A stretch of 40,407 nucleotides of DNA, taken from the NCBI RefSeq assembly GCF_009296175.1, contig NZ_VOSK01000042.1:1-40407 (forward strand), written 5' to 3'. The position numbers and the translations under genes are program-made. This DNA comes from Microvirga tunisiensis (GTDB taxonomy: Bacteria; Pseudomonadota; Alphaproteobacteria; Rhizobiales; Beijerinckiaceae). This document shows, one piece after another, positions 8,495-16,482 of the stretch (the stretch's first letter is position 1; the number at the start of each line of letters is the position of its first letter). The notes under the pieces were generated by a model, which ran no database searches, was not told where the DNA came from, and saw nothing but the letters and a program-made list of their open reading frames with translations.

Positions 8495-8615
8495 GGGACA
8501 GCAACAATCTTGAGCTGATGCTCGCATGAAGAGCATCTACCCAATTATCTGTCAAATCCAATCCGCTTCACTGAATGAGTTGCCTGAGCAAGTTACAGGG
8601 ATGCCGGCTAGGACC

Positions 8616-8641
8616 ACAAAGTTCTTGTCAAAACGTTTGTT
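8616..8641 (-). repeat. 26-bp repeat, copy 2, with TTGACA box
   Basis: A second copy of the element at 2411-2436 (24/26 identical), in the same orientation, about 120 bases upstream of the HAD start. The TTGACA on the leftward strand is identical in both copies. It may be a shared promoter -35/operator or a mobile-element remnant. Confidence 0.5.
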
Positions 8642-8828
8642 ATGCGAAATGTTATAATAGCTATTGTTGGCTTATCCGTAAGATCTTAATAGCAGGGACA
8701 AGCTAACTTACTCCCCCTGTCGTTCATCAGCCGAACTTAAGACGTCTCTCGACGGCACCCCCAGATAATGATCTCCGCTGTGAAACACCGGAACCTACTT
8801 GCAGATCCGCAGTTAATGCCCTAAGTTG

Positions 8829-8840
8829 TGCAAGATTGCA
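8829..8840. promoter_or_regulatory. inverted repeat at antitoxin ribosome-binding site
   Basis: TGCAA-GA-TTGCA lies directly before the GGGGGAG ribosome-binding site of the antitoxin gene. Xre/MbcA-type antitoxins normally repress their own promoter, so this is a plausible operator. A TATAAT hexamer at 8653-8658 is a possible -10 box, but no well-spaced -35 goes with it. Confidence 0.4.
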
Positions 8841-8851
8841 GGGGGAGCAGT

Positions 8852-9250
8852 ATGAGCGGAGCTCTACATGCTGTTGCCGAGAGAATGCCCGTCGACAGAC
8901 AGCGACTGGCGCTTGAGGGCTTCTTCAGCATCATGGAACACTGGGGTGTCGACAATACCGTCGCCCGCAGACTTCTCGGCTCGCCTGCCGAACGAACCTT
9001 CTATGAGTGGAAAAAAGGTAAGGCCGGGCGCTTGCCTGAAGATACACTCCGCCGGATCGGCTACATCGCCGGCATCTGGAAAGCCCTTCAGATCGTGTAC
9101 TCGCAGCCGGATCTTGCGGATAGCTGGGTCAAGCGGCCGAACGCCTTCTTCGGAGGCCAGACCCCACTCGAGCGCATGGCCGCCGGCGACGTGACTGATC
9201 TTGCCGCCGTCCGCACCTACATCGATGCTGCCCGTGCTCCCTGGTCTTGA
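8852..9250 (+). CDS. Xre/MbcA-type antitoxin (DUF2384 toxin-binding)
   Basis: A 132-residue antitoxin. The N-terminal ~75 residues form a helix-turn-helix (VARRLLGSPAERTFYEWKKG). The C-terminal part is the toxin-binding domain of the MbcA/ParS/Xre family, recognised by WVKRPNAFFGGQTPLERM and VTDLAAVRTYID. It should bind DNA to repress the operon and block the active site of the RES toxin. The ATG at 8852 is chosen because GGGGGAG lies 5 bases upstream. The earlier in-frame start has no ribosome-binding site. Its 3' end overlaps the toxin gene by 26 bases, consistent with coupled translation. Confidence 0.92.
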   Translation: MSGALHAVAERMPVDRQRLALEGFFSIMEHWGVDNTVARRLLGSPAERTFYEWKKGKAGRLPEDTLRRIGYIAGIWKALQIVYSQPDLADSWVKRPNAFFGGQTPLERMAAGDVTDLAAVRTYIDAARAPWS

Positions 9251-9959
9251 GATCGCCGAGGCCGCCGTCGATTGGGCACAGGCGTGGCGTATCATCGCCT
9301 CGCGCTTTCCACCAATCCATCTGTTTGAGCGCGTTTCGCCCAATACCGCAGTATGGGAGGCGCTGATCGAACTTGAGGAGCTCACGAACCCCCGTGTGCG
9401 GGATCAAGTTGGCCAGATCAGCCTGGTGCCGCCGGAGCGGCGCATCAGTGGCATCAATGCCTCATGGGTGATGGCGTCCTTCACCCATGTGAACCCAAAA
9501 GGTTCGCGCTTCTCCGATGGTACATATGGCGTGTACTACGCAGCAGACAGTCTTCAAACGGCCATCGCCGAGACTGTGCATCATTTCGTGGCGTTTGCAC
9601 GAGATGCGAATGATCCGCCCCGGCGCGAAGACATGAGGGTGCTGGTCGGCCCCATCTCAAGTAGCTTTCATGATGTTGAAACCCTCCTGCCGGAAGAGCA
9701 CCGCGCTGCGGTGATGGATCCAAGCTCCTATGGGGCAAGCCAAGCCTTTGCGCGTTCCCTGCGGGACCAGCAAAGCAATGGTTTGCTTTATCCAAGCGTG
9801 CGACGTCGACAAGGCCACTGCGTGGCGGCTTTCTGGCCCGACGTCGTCGGGATCCCACGTCAGGAGCGTCATCTTCAATACGAATGGAATGGCCGGTCAG
9901 TCACACGCTACTTCGACTACAGCCTTAGTGAGTGGCTTCCATTGCCGACAGAGGCGTAA
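9225..9959 (+). CDS. RES-domain toxin (NAD-degrading family)
   Basis: A 244-residue RES-domain protein, named for conserved Arg, Glu and Ser. Visible are Arg95 in KGSRFSDGTYGVYYA, Glu116 in QTAIAETVHH, and Ser in GLLYPSVRRRQGHCVAAFWP. Characterised relatives (MbcT and other RES toxins) break down NAD+ and arrest the cell when freed from the antitoxin. Start ATG 9225 (MLPVLPGLEIAEAAVDW) lies inside the end of the antitoxin gene. An upstream TTG at 9201 is less likely. The pair probably stabilises the replicon by post-segregational killing or acts against phage, which is inference. The product is slightly long for the family (~150-230) because of the N-terminal region. Confidence 0.92.
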   Translation: MLPVLPGLEIAEAAVDWAQAWRIIASRFPPIHLFERVSPNTAVWEALIELEELTNPRVRDQVGQISLVPPERRISGINASWVMASFTHVNPKGSRFSDGTYGVYYAADSLQTAIAETVHHFVAFARDANDPPRREDMRVLVGPISSSFHDVETLLPEEHRAAVMDPSSYGASQAFARSLRDQQSNGLLYPSVRRRQGHCVAAFWPDVVGIPRQERHLQYEWNGRSVTRYFDYSLSEWLPLPTEA

Positions 9960-10072
9960 GGACCCCCTGCCCCACTCCCACCTGAGTGCCGTCACTGCGT
10001 CTGCAACGCATACCTGTTCTATGTGTGCAGCGCGCCGTCTAGCGCTCAGCCAAATTTACACCCAGCGGTCCA

Positions 10073-10201
10073 TCAGTGCCCCTGCTGGCTCGCCTTGAGG
10101 CGCGACTCGATCCACTCCTGTGCCCTGTGCATCAGTGTGTCCCGGTCCTCCGCCAGCGAAATGCCGCACACCGATCGAGACCATTGGTGACGCCCGTCCA
10201 T
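10073..10201 (-). CDS. possible 42-residue small protein
   Basis: A short frame from ATG 10199-10201 ends in a clearly helical, protein-like stretch (SLAEDRDTLMHRAQEWIE). No good ribosome-binding site is visible, and I do not recognise a family. It may be the C-terminal remnant of a longer gene. The flanks 9960-10072 and 10202-10265 hold nothing else I can support. Confidence 0.28.
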   Translation of the reverse strand: MDGRHQWSRSVCGISLAEDRDTLMHRAQEWIESRLKASQQGH

Positions 10202-10265
10202 CCGCGCGCGGTTTGCTGGGGATGGATTACGCATCCGTGGATCTCGAGCATTGAGAGCCGAAGTC

Positions 10266-10538
10266 TCAGGGTCTACGCGACGATGATGCTGATCCGTCTC
10301 GGCGTTTCAGCGGGAAGCGCTGACCTAAGGCCCTTGAGACATTTCCTTCGAACCCGGTCGCTGGTCGCATCAAGAGGGCTATAAGCGACCCAAACTCAGC
10401 GAAAACCATGCGTAAGTATTCGCTAAGACCAATAGGGGCAAGGAAATATTTTTCCGCCATTGATATAAAAGACATTTTCGATTTGGTCTCATCTATTGCC
10501 CCATTATCAATAGTATCTATAAGCTCTAATGAAAGCAT
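10266..10538 (-). pseudogene. AT-rich gene fragment of foreign composition
   Basis: From ATG 10536-10538 the first ~56 codons are AT-rich with coherent protein-like content (MLSLELIDTIDNGAIDE, AEKYFLAPIGLSEYLRMVFA). The remainder, from about 10370 down, switches to GC-rich, arginine/serine-rich sequence typical of non-coding read-through. The composition break suggests a truncated foreign gene fused to local sequence. GGTGATGA directly precedes the ATG. No family is recognised and the start could be fortuitous. Confidence 0.33.
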
Positions 10539-10630
10539 TCATCACCGATATCCTTAAAGTACACTTCTGGAATCTGCTATCATGGGTATACGCGATGCGA
10601 TTTTGCTCGCGGTGATGGAGACATCTACTC

Positions 10631-11485
10631 ATGCCTTCCTGCGCAGATCAGAAGAACAACATCGGCTTTCGGCTGGCCAAACAGGCACCCATTCCAACAT
10701 CCAAGCCTGACCCAGCCCATCGTTCAGTGCCACCGCTGCCCATCAGCGTTGCTGGGCACAAGCTGCGCGATGTGACCAATGACACCCGCTGGCACGCCTA
10801 TTGCGGCCCCACGGCAGTCGCCGCCATCACAGGCGAGTCTCTCTCGCGCATTCGCGACGTGTTCCGGACAGTGCGCTATGGCAGTGACTGGACGACCTTG
10901 GAGCGGGCCCCTGCCGTCAAAGGCACGAGCACCCACAACGTCCAGCAGGTCCTCCGGATCTTTGGTTATGAGAGCCGCTGGCACACGATCGAGGGCAATC
11001 CGACTCTGCGCGCGTGGCTCGAGCGTTGCACCGGTGCGATGAGAACTCATCCCGGCGTCGTGATGGTGACAGGACACTGGATTGCCTTCAGCGGATGGAC
11101 GGTTTGTGACACGTTCAGCGAAGGCGAGGTTATCGATGCCGAGGACGCGCGTTGCCGCCGCTCCCGCGTCAAAGGCGCTCTTCTGATCTCTGGCCGCGTT
11201 CCCCCGCGCGTAGAGGTTCTTGATCTGCAAGCAGCACAGCTCGCGCAGAAGACCAAGGTGTCCAATCATCGGGTTGCGTTCGCTCGCCTCGCCAAGCGGC
11301 TGAACGCCTCGGTCTCACGTGACGACATGTACCTGTGGGTCGAGATGCCGTCGGGCATCTGCCTTGCCATGCGTCATTGGGATTGGACGGAGAGCTATTC
11401 CAATCTCTCATCCTTTGCCGAGAACCCAGATCTGAGCCGCCTTGAGCGCGCCGATGACGGCAGCATCTATTGGTTCCCAAGGTAA
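10631..11485 (+). CDS. putative papain-like (C39-type) cysteine peptidase
   Basis: A 284-residue protein whose layout suggests a papain-like fold. Cys58 lies in HAYCGPTAVAAITG at the start of a helix, and His149 in VVMVTGHWIAFSGW is followed by Asp160 in TVCDTF. Together they look like a Cys-His-Asp triad. The CGPTA...GHW pattern is shared with C39-like peptidases and related transglutaminase-fold plasmid proteins. The C-terminal ~100 residues (MYLWVEMPSGICLAMRHWDW and onward) form a separate unrecognised region. There is no signal peptide. GATGGAG lies 10 bases before the ATG at 10631. It is followed after ~100 bases by the adenine methyltransferase on the same strand. The substrate is unknown, and processing of a plasmid or phage protein is only a guess. 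Confidence 0.6.
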   Translation: MPSCADQKNNIGFRLAKQAPIPTSKPDPAHRSVPPLPISVAGHKLRDVTNDTRWHAYCGPTAVAAITGESLSRIRDVFRTVRYGSDWTTLERAPAVKGTSTHNVQQVLRIFGYESRWHTIEGNPTLRAWLERCTGAMRTHPGVVMVTGHWIAFSGWTVCDTFSEGEVIDAEDARCRRSRVKGALLISGRVPPRVEVLDLQAAQLAQKTKVSNHRVAFARLAKRLNASVSRDDMYLWVEMPSGICLAMRHWDWTESYSNLSSFAENPDLSRLERADDGSIYWFPR

Positions 11486-11592
11486 TTCCCTCCTGGCCGG
11501 CTCGGCCCTCTGAACTCCAGCCGGCCTTCTCCCAAGCGTCACAACCAAGAACTCCTCAAGTGCCACTGCGGGCACAGCACAAGGTTAGTCTC

Positions 11593-13497
11593 ATGCCCAC
11601 CCTCGCCAACAACGTCATCGTCAACTCCGTACCCGCCCTCGACATCACATACGCCCACCTTCATGGCTTCTCCGCCGGTTATCCCGCAAGTGATCTGAAC
11701 TTTGACTTCAAACGCCTCAGGCTCACCACGGGTGAAGCCACAGTCGAGGCCGCACGCGCTGTTGCGCGTGCGGCGGCTGCCGGATGGTGGAATGCCCTTC
11801 TGCTGAAACATTCGTCTCCATCCGGAGCGATCCGGCCGGCCGAGGCTCCGGTCGAGAGTGTCATCAACGCAGATGTTCACGAGAAGGCCTGCGCATTCGG
11901 AGCAGAGTTGGCAAAACTGCGCCTCGAGGACAGCGTTGCCCGTCTCGGGCAGCTCTATACTCGGCTGCTGCCGAAGCAGCATCGTTCGAGCAACGGGATC
12001 TTCTATACTCCTGTCCCGCTCGTGCAGCATTTGGCGAACCGGGCCTCAGCGGCTGGGATGGACTGGCTCCGCGGCAAGGTCATCTCGCCAGCCTGCGGCG
12101 GCGGCCAGTTCCTCGTCGAGGATGCCCAGCGCATGATCACTGCCATGGGGGATGCCGACCCGGCGATCGTCATCGCGTCGGTCGGAGCCCGATTGCGCGG
12201 ATGGGACAGCGATCCGTTCGCCTGCTGGCTATCACAGCTTGCAGTCGAGGCCTGCCTTCTCCCGCAGGTTATTGCATCGGGAAAACGGCTGGCATGCATC
12301 ACAGAGTGCCGCAACAGCCTTCTGGACGACTGGTCGGACCATGAGGGTACATATGACCTCGTCAATGAGAACCCTGCCTTCGGCAAGGTCAAGGACAGCC
12401 CTGAGTTCAGGCGCCTCTTCGGCCGAAGCCTCCATGGACACCCGAATGTCTATGGGATGTTCATGGATCTGGGTGCTCACCTGGCGAAACCAAACGGCGG
12501 GATCATCGCTGTTGTAACGCCTACCTCATATCTCGGAGGGCAGTACTTCAAAGCGCTCCGGGGAACGCTGGCAGCGGTGGCGCCGCCGGTCACCATTGAT
12601 CTCGTGGAAAGTCGCCGCGACGTCTTCCCGGATGTCCTCCAGGAGGTGGCGCTCTCCATCTTCGTTCGAGGCGCTCCCAGGAGAGCGACGGCCTGTTCGG
12701 TCGTGCAGGTGATGCCCGACGGCATACAGATTTCGGATACCGGCACGATTCAATTGCCCACCTCCCCCACAGCCCCGTGGTTGATTGCCCGATCACCCAA
12801 GAATGTTCGCCTAGTATCATCCATGCGCGCCATGCCGACCCGGCTCGCGGACTGGGGGTATTCGGTTAGCACCGGGCCACTGGTCTGGGATCGCGCTGAG
12901 AAGGCTGGCCGATTGCACGGCAACGCAGGCGCCGGCCGCGTTCCCGTCGTGTGGGCAGAAGCTGTGCGCAGAGCCGGACGCTTTTCCCCATCGTACGAGC
13001 AGCGGGCGGACAAGGCCTTTTATGAGCCAGAGCCAGGCAAGACCGCCAACCTCGTCAGCGAACCCTGCCTTCTGCTCAAGAGGACAACCGCGAAGGAGGA
13101 GGATCGGAGGCTTGTCGGAGCAGTCCTGCCGGAGGATTTCCTCAGGGCCCATGGCGCCGTGGCAGTTGAAAATCACCTCAACATGGTAAGGTCCAAGACC
13201 CAGCCGCCGAAGGTGCCGCTCCAGACCCTGGCCGCCTTTTTCGCCAGCGACATGGCCGATCGCATAATGCGCTGCATCAGTGGCTCCGTCGCTATATCAG
13301 CAACGGAAATCGAAGCGATGCCTCTTCCATCCGCTGATGACCTCTACACAGCCATGGCCAGCCAAGATCCTGAGGCCGCACTCCGCGACCTGTATGGTAG
13401 CGAAGATGTCGCGGCCGCATTGGCTGCCGCACGATACGGCCGGTCATCATTCCGATCCATTGCTCCCGGGGGAATCGATCCCGGGAGCACACCTTGA
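11593..13497 (+). CDS. solitary N6-adenine DNA methyltransferase
   Basis: A 634-residue class I SAM-dependent methyltransferase. Residues ~124-142 (LLPKQHRSSNGIFYTPVPL) match the region before motif I in Eco57I/BsuBI-type enzymes. Motif I is SPACGGGQFL (165-174), motif II GWDSDPFA, and motif IV DLVNENPAFGKV (260-263). The last reads N-P-A-F, not the usual N-P-P-[YF]. Target recognition is expected in the C-terminal half. The start at ATG 11593 follows AAGG at 8 bases. The in-frame TTG at 11470 overlaps the previous gene and adds unconserved residues. No restriction endonuclease gene is adjacent, so it is probably a solitary, plasmid-protective or anti-restriction methylase. Confidence 0.85.
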   Translation: MPTLANNVIVNSVPALDITYAHLHGFSAGYPASDLNFDFKRLRLTTGEATVEAARAVARAAAAGWWNALLLKHSSPSGAIRPAEAPVESVINADVHEKACAFGAELAKLRLEDSVARLGQLYTRLLPKQHRSSNGIFYTPVPLVQHLANRASAAGMDWLRGKVISPACGGGQFLVEDAQRMITAMGDADPAIVIASVGARLRGWDSDPFACWLSQLAVEACLLPQVIASGKRLACITECRNSLLDDWSDHEGTYDLVNENPAFGKVKDSPEFRRLFGRSLHGHPNVYGMFMDLGAHLAKPNGGIIAVVTPTSYLGGQYFKALRGTLAAVAPPVTIDLVESRRDVFPDVLQEVALSIFVRGAPRRATACSVVQVMPDGIQISDTGTIQLPTSPTAPWLIARSPKNVRLVSSMRAMPTRLADWGYSVSTGPLVWDRAEKAGRLHGNAGAGRVPVVWAEAVRRAGRFSPSYEQRADKAFYEPEPGKTANLVSEPCLLLKRTTAKEEDRRLVGAVLPEDFLRAHGAVAVENHLNMVRSKTQPPKVPLQTLAAFFASDMADRIMRCISGSVAISATEIEAMPLPSADDLYTAMASQDPEAALRDLYGSEDVAAALAAARYGRSSFRSIAPGGIDPGSTP

Positions 13498-13572
13498 TTG
13501 AGGCAGGATCGAGTCCTTCGCTCTTGGGAAGGACTCGCATGCGATGATCGGTGTCGCTCCCCCGCGACACCG
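13461..13572. repeat. three consecutive perfect hairpins
   Basis: Three perfect inverted repeats follow one another: a 10-bp stem with a 9-nt loop (13461-13489, in the last methyltransferase codons), a 10-bp stem with an 8-nt loop (13510-13537), and a 9-bp stem with a 6-nt loop (13549-13572). None is followed by a T-run, so they are not classical intrinsic terminators, but they could end transcription or protect the mRNA 3' end. Confidence 0.6.
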
Positions 13573-13656
13573 CTTGCCACGATCAGCAGGGTGCCCGCCG
13601 CTGGCTTGCGCCGCTCATGTGATCGACTCACCATCAAGTTAGACAAGGAGGTCACG

Positions 13657-13863
13657 ATGATCGCACGGAAGCCTTTTCAGCTCTCCAACACTCGTTACAC
13701 AAGCCGCGATGCGCACCACTTCCATACCGATGATGGGGCGTCCCTTACCACGGTTGGGTGCACTTCGGACGCCGATTGGAACTCATCTCACGGCGGGCCC
13801 AAGCATACTGCCTGCCCCCCAAGCCCTGCACAACATCAGCAGGGTGAACCATCAACCTACTGA
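13657..13863 (+). CDS. possible 68-residue small protein
   Basis: The ATG at 13657 is preceded by the near-perfect ribosome-binding site AAGGAGGT five bases away. This is the main support. The first ~20 residues (MIARKPFQLSNTRYTSRDAH) look protein-like. The remainder is low in hydrophobic residues and rich in Ser, Pro and His, so the gene may be decayed or act as a leader for the downstream YubB-like gene, which starts 15 bases later. No family is recognised. Confidence 0.38.
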   Translation: MIARKPFQLSNTRYTSRDAHHFHTDDGASLTTVGCTSDADWNSSHGGPKHTACPPSPAQHQQGEPSTY

Positions 13864-13877
13864 ACGGAGACTCGTCC

Positions 13878-14603
13878 ATGCCCAATCATGTCGGATCCAG
13901 CCTGATGATCTCAGGTAGTTCATATGAAATTCAACGCTTCTTGGCGAAGTGCTTCAGCCCGGACCCCGATCGACCGGGACAAAGGATTTTGGACTTTGAA
14001 AAAATCACTCCATCACATCCGACAGTATTGGCGCTAGAGAGTCTTCCTGATCAGATCTGGCTCAATGGAAAAATCTTGCTCAGGAGAGTCGGAGTCGACG
14101 CCGAAGCAAACAGCCGCAGTTCGCGCATTTCTAGTACGAAGCAGCTCCGTCGTATGAGCCAGGACGATATCCGAAGCATGCTCGAAGGCGGAAAGAGAGA
14201 TGATCTGGATCCCTTCTGCGTTGGAACTGCCCGACTGATCCTTGAGTGCCGGTGTGCCACTGGCTGCTACAGCCCTTATGACTGGTCCCTGAGGAACTGG
14301 GGCACGAAATGCAATCCGCTCTACACAGAAATCATTGAGATGTGCCCGGAAGAGATGGAAGTGAGGTTCGACACAGCATGGAGTGCGCCGCTTCCCATCT
14401 TCCGGAAGCTTGGTCGTATGTTCCCCGAACTCGAATTCAGCATCGCTACGACAGATCCTGACATGGATTGGGCCTTGGCAGGGTCGGTCAAAGGATCATA
14501 TTCCGACTTCTGGGATGCAGATGTCGACGAGATCTACGAGTCGGTTTATGGCGAGCCTCGACCTGATCCGGAGGATGAAGATGGCGACTGGGACGAAACC
14601 TAG
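13878..14603 (+). CDS. YubB/Api92-like plasmid protein (ferredoxin-like fold)
   Basis: A 241-residue protein of the plasmid/phage family that includes YubB and Api92. Diagnostic features are the start MPNHVGSSLMISG, the central YDWSLRNWGTKCNP, and RFDTAWSAPLPIFRKLGRMF followed by ELEFSIATTD. The C-terminus is very acidic (PDPEDEDGDWDE). The family is common on conjugative plasmids and in phages. Its molecular role is not established, though an ssDNA/anti-restriction-type function has been considered for the neighbourhood. The start at 13878 has GGAG eight bases upstream and matches the family N-terminus. An insertion of about 40 residues (~65-100, Ser/Arg-rich) lies before the conserved Trp region. 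Confidence 0.8.
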   Translation: MPNHVGSSLMISGSSYEIQRFLAKCFSPDPDRPGQRILDFEKITPSHPTVLALESLPDQIWLNGKILLRRVGVDAEANSRSSRISSTKQLRRMSQDDIRSMLEGGKRDDLDPFCVGTARLILECRCATGCYSPYDWSLRNWGTKCNPLYTEIIEMCPEEMEVRFDTAWSAPLPIFRKLGRMFPELEFSIATTDPDMDWALAGSVKGSYSDFWDADVDEIYESVYGEPRPDPEDEDGDWDET

Positions 14604-14720
14604 TGATGTCACCTTCGTAACCTATTCCATCTCACCCCAACGTCCATCGGTGACAATCCTCCCGCGGGGGACTCATCGATGAGTGAAAGCGATTCCGGGT
14701 CCGACCACCTCGCCAACCCT

Positions 14721-14993
14721 TTACCAGCGGGAACCGCCCGGTCGGCGGCAACGAGCAATCACTCCGCAGTACAGACTGATGACCTTGCAGAGATGCTCAG
14801 AACCCGCGCGCAGCGCAGCCAGAGTCTTCCCGCCCGCCTCCGCGAGCAGCGTCAATCCTGCTGTGCTGAAGACATCGTGCACAGGGGACCCGTTCTCTGC
14901 CTCCAGATAAAGCATACCTGCTCGCGATCGGCCAATTCGCTGACACCAACCGTCACCCGGGGACTTGCAACCACCTGAAAGCGGCGACAGCAT
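14721..14993 (-). CDS. possible 90-residue hypothetical protein
   Basis: The leftward frame from ATG 14991-14993 contains a coherent stretch (RSRAGMLYLEAENGSPVHD, then FSTAGLTLLAEAGGKTLAAL) with GC-rich third positions. This makes it a better coding candidate than the overlapping rightward frame starting at 14679. No convincing ribosome-binding site precedes it. It would stand opposite to its neighbours. Function unknown. Confidence 0.32.
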   Translation of the reverse strand: MLSPLSGGCKSPGDGWCQRIGRSRAGMLYLEAENGSPVHDVFSTAGLTLLAEAGGKTLAALRAGSEHLCKVISLYCGVIARCRRPGGSRW

Positions 14994-15017
14994 TGATATC
15001 AGCACACGGAGGACTCG

Positions 15018-15794
15018 ATGTCATTACGCCCATTCCTTGAAATATCAGCAGTGCATCTTAACGATGGAGACGTCGAACTTCTCGAGAAAGGTGCAGCACC
15101 CATGGAGTGCATCAAGTGCGATGATGGTTTCATCGTCTGTACCCAATCCTTGCTATGCGAGGAGGAGCGAGAGGATAAAGCCATCGCACTACCCGAGATT
15201 GGCTTCTCCGAAGCATTTATCGCGCTCACGGTCCATGCAGCAAGAATAGGCGCATTCCTGATTAGGTTCGTGTCCGGCGAGGAGGCTGATGCGATGCTTC
15301 CCATCGACCGCCCCGATATCATAGATGAAATCAGCAAAAGCAACGGTACCCAGCTTGACCTCTTCGAAGCCAACCACGGCCTTGATCTGATGGCTGGACG
15401 ATACTTGGAATGTCAATGGGCGGAGTTTGCCTTCATCTACGAAGCATTGCCTTCTGAGGACAGATACTGGCGGGTGATCGGGATTGATGGCTGCCCAAAT
15501 CAATTGTCAATTATTCGCTGGGTTCTGGATCTCGCAACGATGGAAATCGTTGTGCTCCAAACCATCGATGAAAGGACAATGTTCTGGGAGGCTTCGAATG
15601 ATGTCCAGCGGAAGCTCGTGTCCGCCGAGTTGCAACAGCTTCGCTCATCCTTTGCAGTACACACGGCGCTTGGTGTCCTTGGTCAGCACACCGCGATTCC
15701 TGCTTGGGCTCACCCATGCCCACAAGGCGAGAATGCCGACGAGGCTTTCTCTGTCGCCTTCGTCAGCCATCCAAACCTATCCTATCTACATTAA
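15018..15794 (+). CDS. hypothetical plasmid protein, DUF5983-like N-terminus
   Basis: A 258-residue soluble protein. The first ~45 residues (RPFLEISAVHLNDGDVELLE followed by DDGFIVCT) resemble the DUF5983 pattern of plasmid-borne proteins, in which a RPFL-[DE]-[LI]-S-x-x-H-L strand-helix precedes a G-[FW]-[FI]-V strand. The remaining ~200 residues are acidic, mixed alpha/beta and unrecognised. The ATG at 15018 follows GGAGG by 5 bases. Third-position GC is lower than in the metabolic genes. It stands with the YubB-like gene in a plasmid accessory cluster. The domain match is from memory of the pattern and should be treated as tentative. Confidence 0.6.
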   Translation: MSLRPFLEISAVHLNDGDVELLEKGAAPMECIKCDDGFIVCTQSLLCEEEREDKAIALPEIGFSEAFIALTVHAARIGAFLIRFVSGEEADAMLPIDRPDIIDEISKSNGTQLDLFEANHGLDLMAGRYLECQWAEFAFIYEALPSEDRYWRVIGIDGCPNQLSIIRWVLDLATMEIVVLQTIDERTMFWEASNDVQRKLVSAELQQLRSSFAVHTALGVLGQHTAIPAWAHPCPQGENADEAFSVAFVSHPNLSYLH

Positions 15795-16001
15795 GGAGAG
15801 TCCCTGGGCGAGGCACTTGTCGATCAAGCCGCCAGTGATCTGAGCCCGAACGCAATTGACAATGCGGTCCCTGGTCGAAACGCCCACGTTACGGCGCACC
15901 AAACGATCATCGGACAGCACAGTCTGAACTGCTGTGATTGCTTCGGCGAGAAATGTCCACTCGGCCGTGAGCCCCACTAAAGTCCGACGCAGGCATTTCA
16001 C
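15786..16001 (-). CDS. possible 71-residue hypothetical protein
   Basis: A frame starting at GTG 15999-16001 reads as a protein-like segment (AEWTFLAEAITAVQTVLSDD, then NCVRAQITGGLIDKCLAQGL). It overlaps the end of the convergent gene by 9 bases and has no clear ribosome-binding site. It may be a remnant. The stretch 16002-16143 holds nothing I can support. Confidence 0.28.
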   Translation of the reverse strand: MKCLRRTLVGLTAEWTFLAEAITAVQTVLSDDRLVRRNVGVSTRDRIVNCVRAQITGGLIDKCLAQGLSLM

Positions 16002-16143
16002 CGTAATGCACAGCGCGGTGGAAAGTTAACCCCTAACAAGTGCTGTCACGAGCGACACGTGTGCGCCCTTTTTGCGGAAAAAAGCGCTGCATTAATAGGT
16101 CAGCATCCGTTTTGCTTGGATGAGACAGGCGATATCAGTGGCT

Positions 16144-16455
16144 CTATCCATGGTTCGCCTCCACCCGCTCCAGCAGTGCCTGCCACCGTTCGCGATCCTT
16201 CTTGTAGGCCCGCGTCAGCAGATCGTCTCCCCCGCCTCCTCGCTCGACGGGTCGCAGGATGATGCCGAGACCTACTCCGATCCTCGCAGCCTCCGGACTT
16301 CCTGCATCAAGGATCACGGCAAGCTCGAACCCAGTCTCCGCCGATCTCTCTCGAAGGACGCGCAGAAGTCCATCGCCCACCCCGGGATCGCGGCCATGGA
16401 AGCGGTGCACGGCGTCGAGTACCTGGAGAAGGATGCCTTGCCCGAGCAGGGTCAC
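16144..16455 (-). CDS. small hypothetical protein, last gene of AAA+ operon
   Basis: A 103-residue protein with an amphipathic N-terminal half (LLGQGILLQVLDAVHRFHG), a central hydrophobic strand pair (FELAVILDAG and IGVGLGIILRP), and a basic C-terminal helix (RAYKKDRERWQALLERVE). The start is GTG 16453-16455, just after GGGGGAG, with tight spacing. It follows the previous gene by 27 bases on the same strand. No family recognised. Confidence 0.6.
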   Translation of the reverse strand: MTLLGQGILLQVLDAVHRFHGRDPGVGDGLLRVLRERSAETGFELAVILDAGSPEAARIGVGLGIILRPVERGGGGDDLLTRAYKKDRERWQALLERVEANHG

Positions 16456-16482
16456 ATCTCCCCCGCGATCATCAGCAGCGCC

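Noticed and set aside
14679..14978. A 99-codon rightward frame with ATG 14679
   Set aside because: Its residues look random (Ser/Arg/Gln-rich) and its ribosome-binding site is weak. The overlapping leftward frame is the better, though still weak, candidate.
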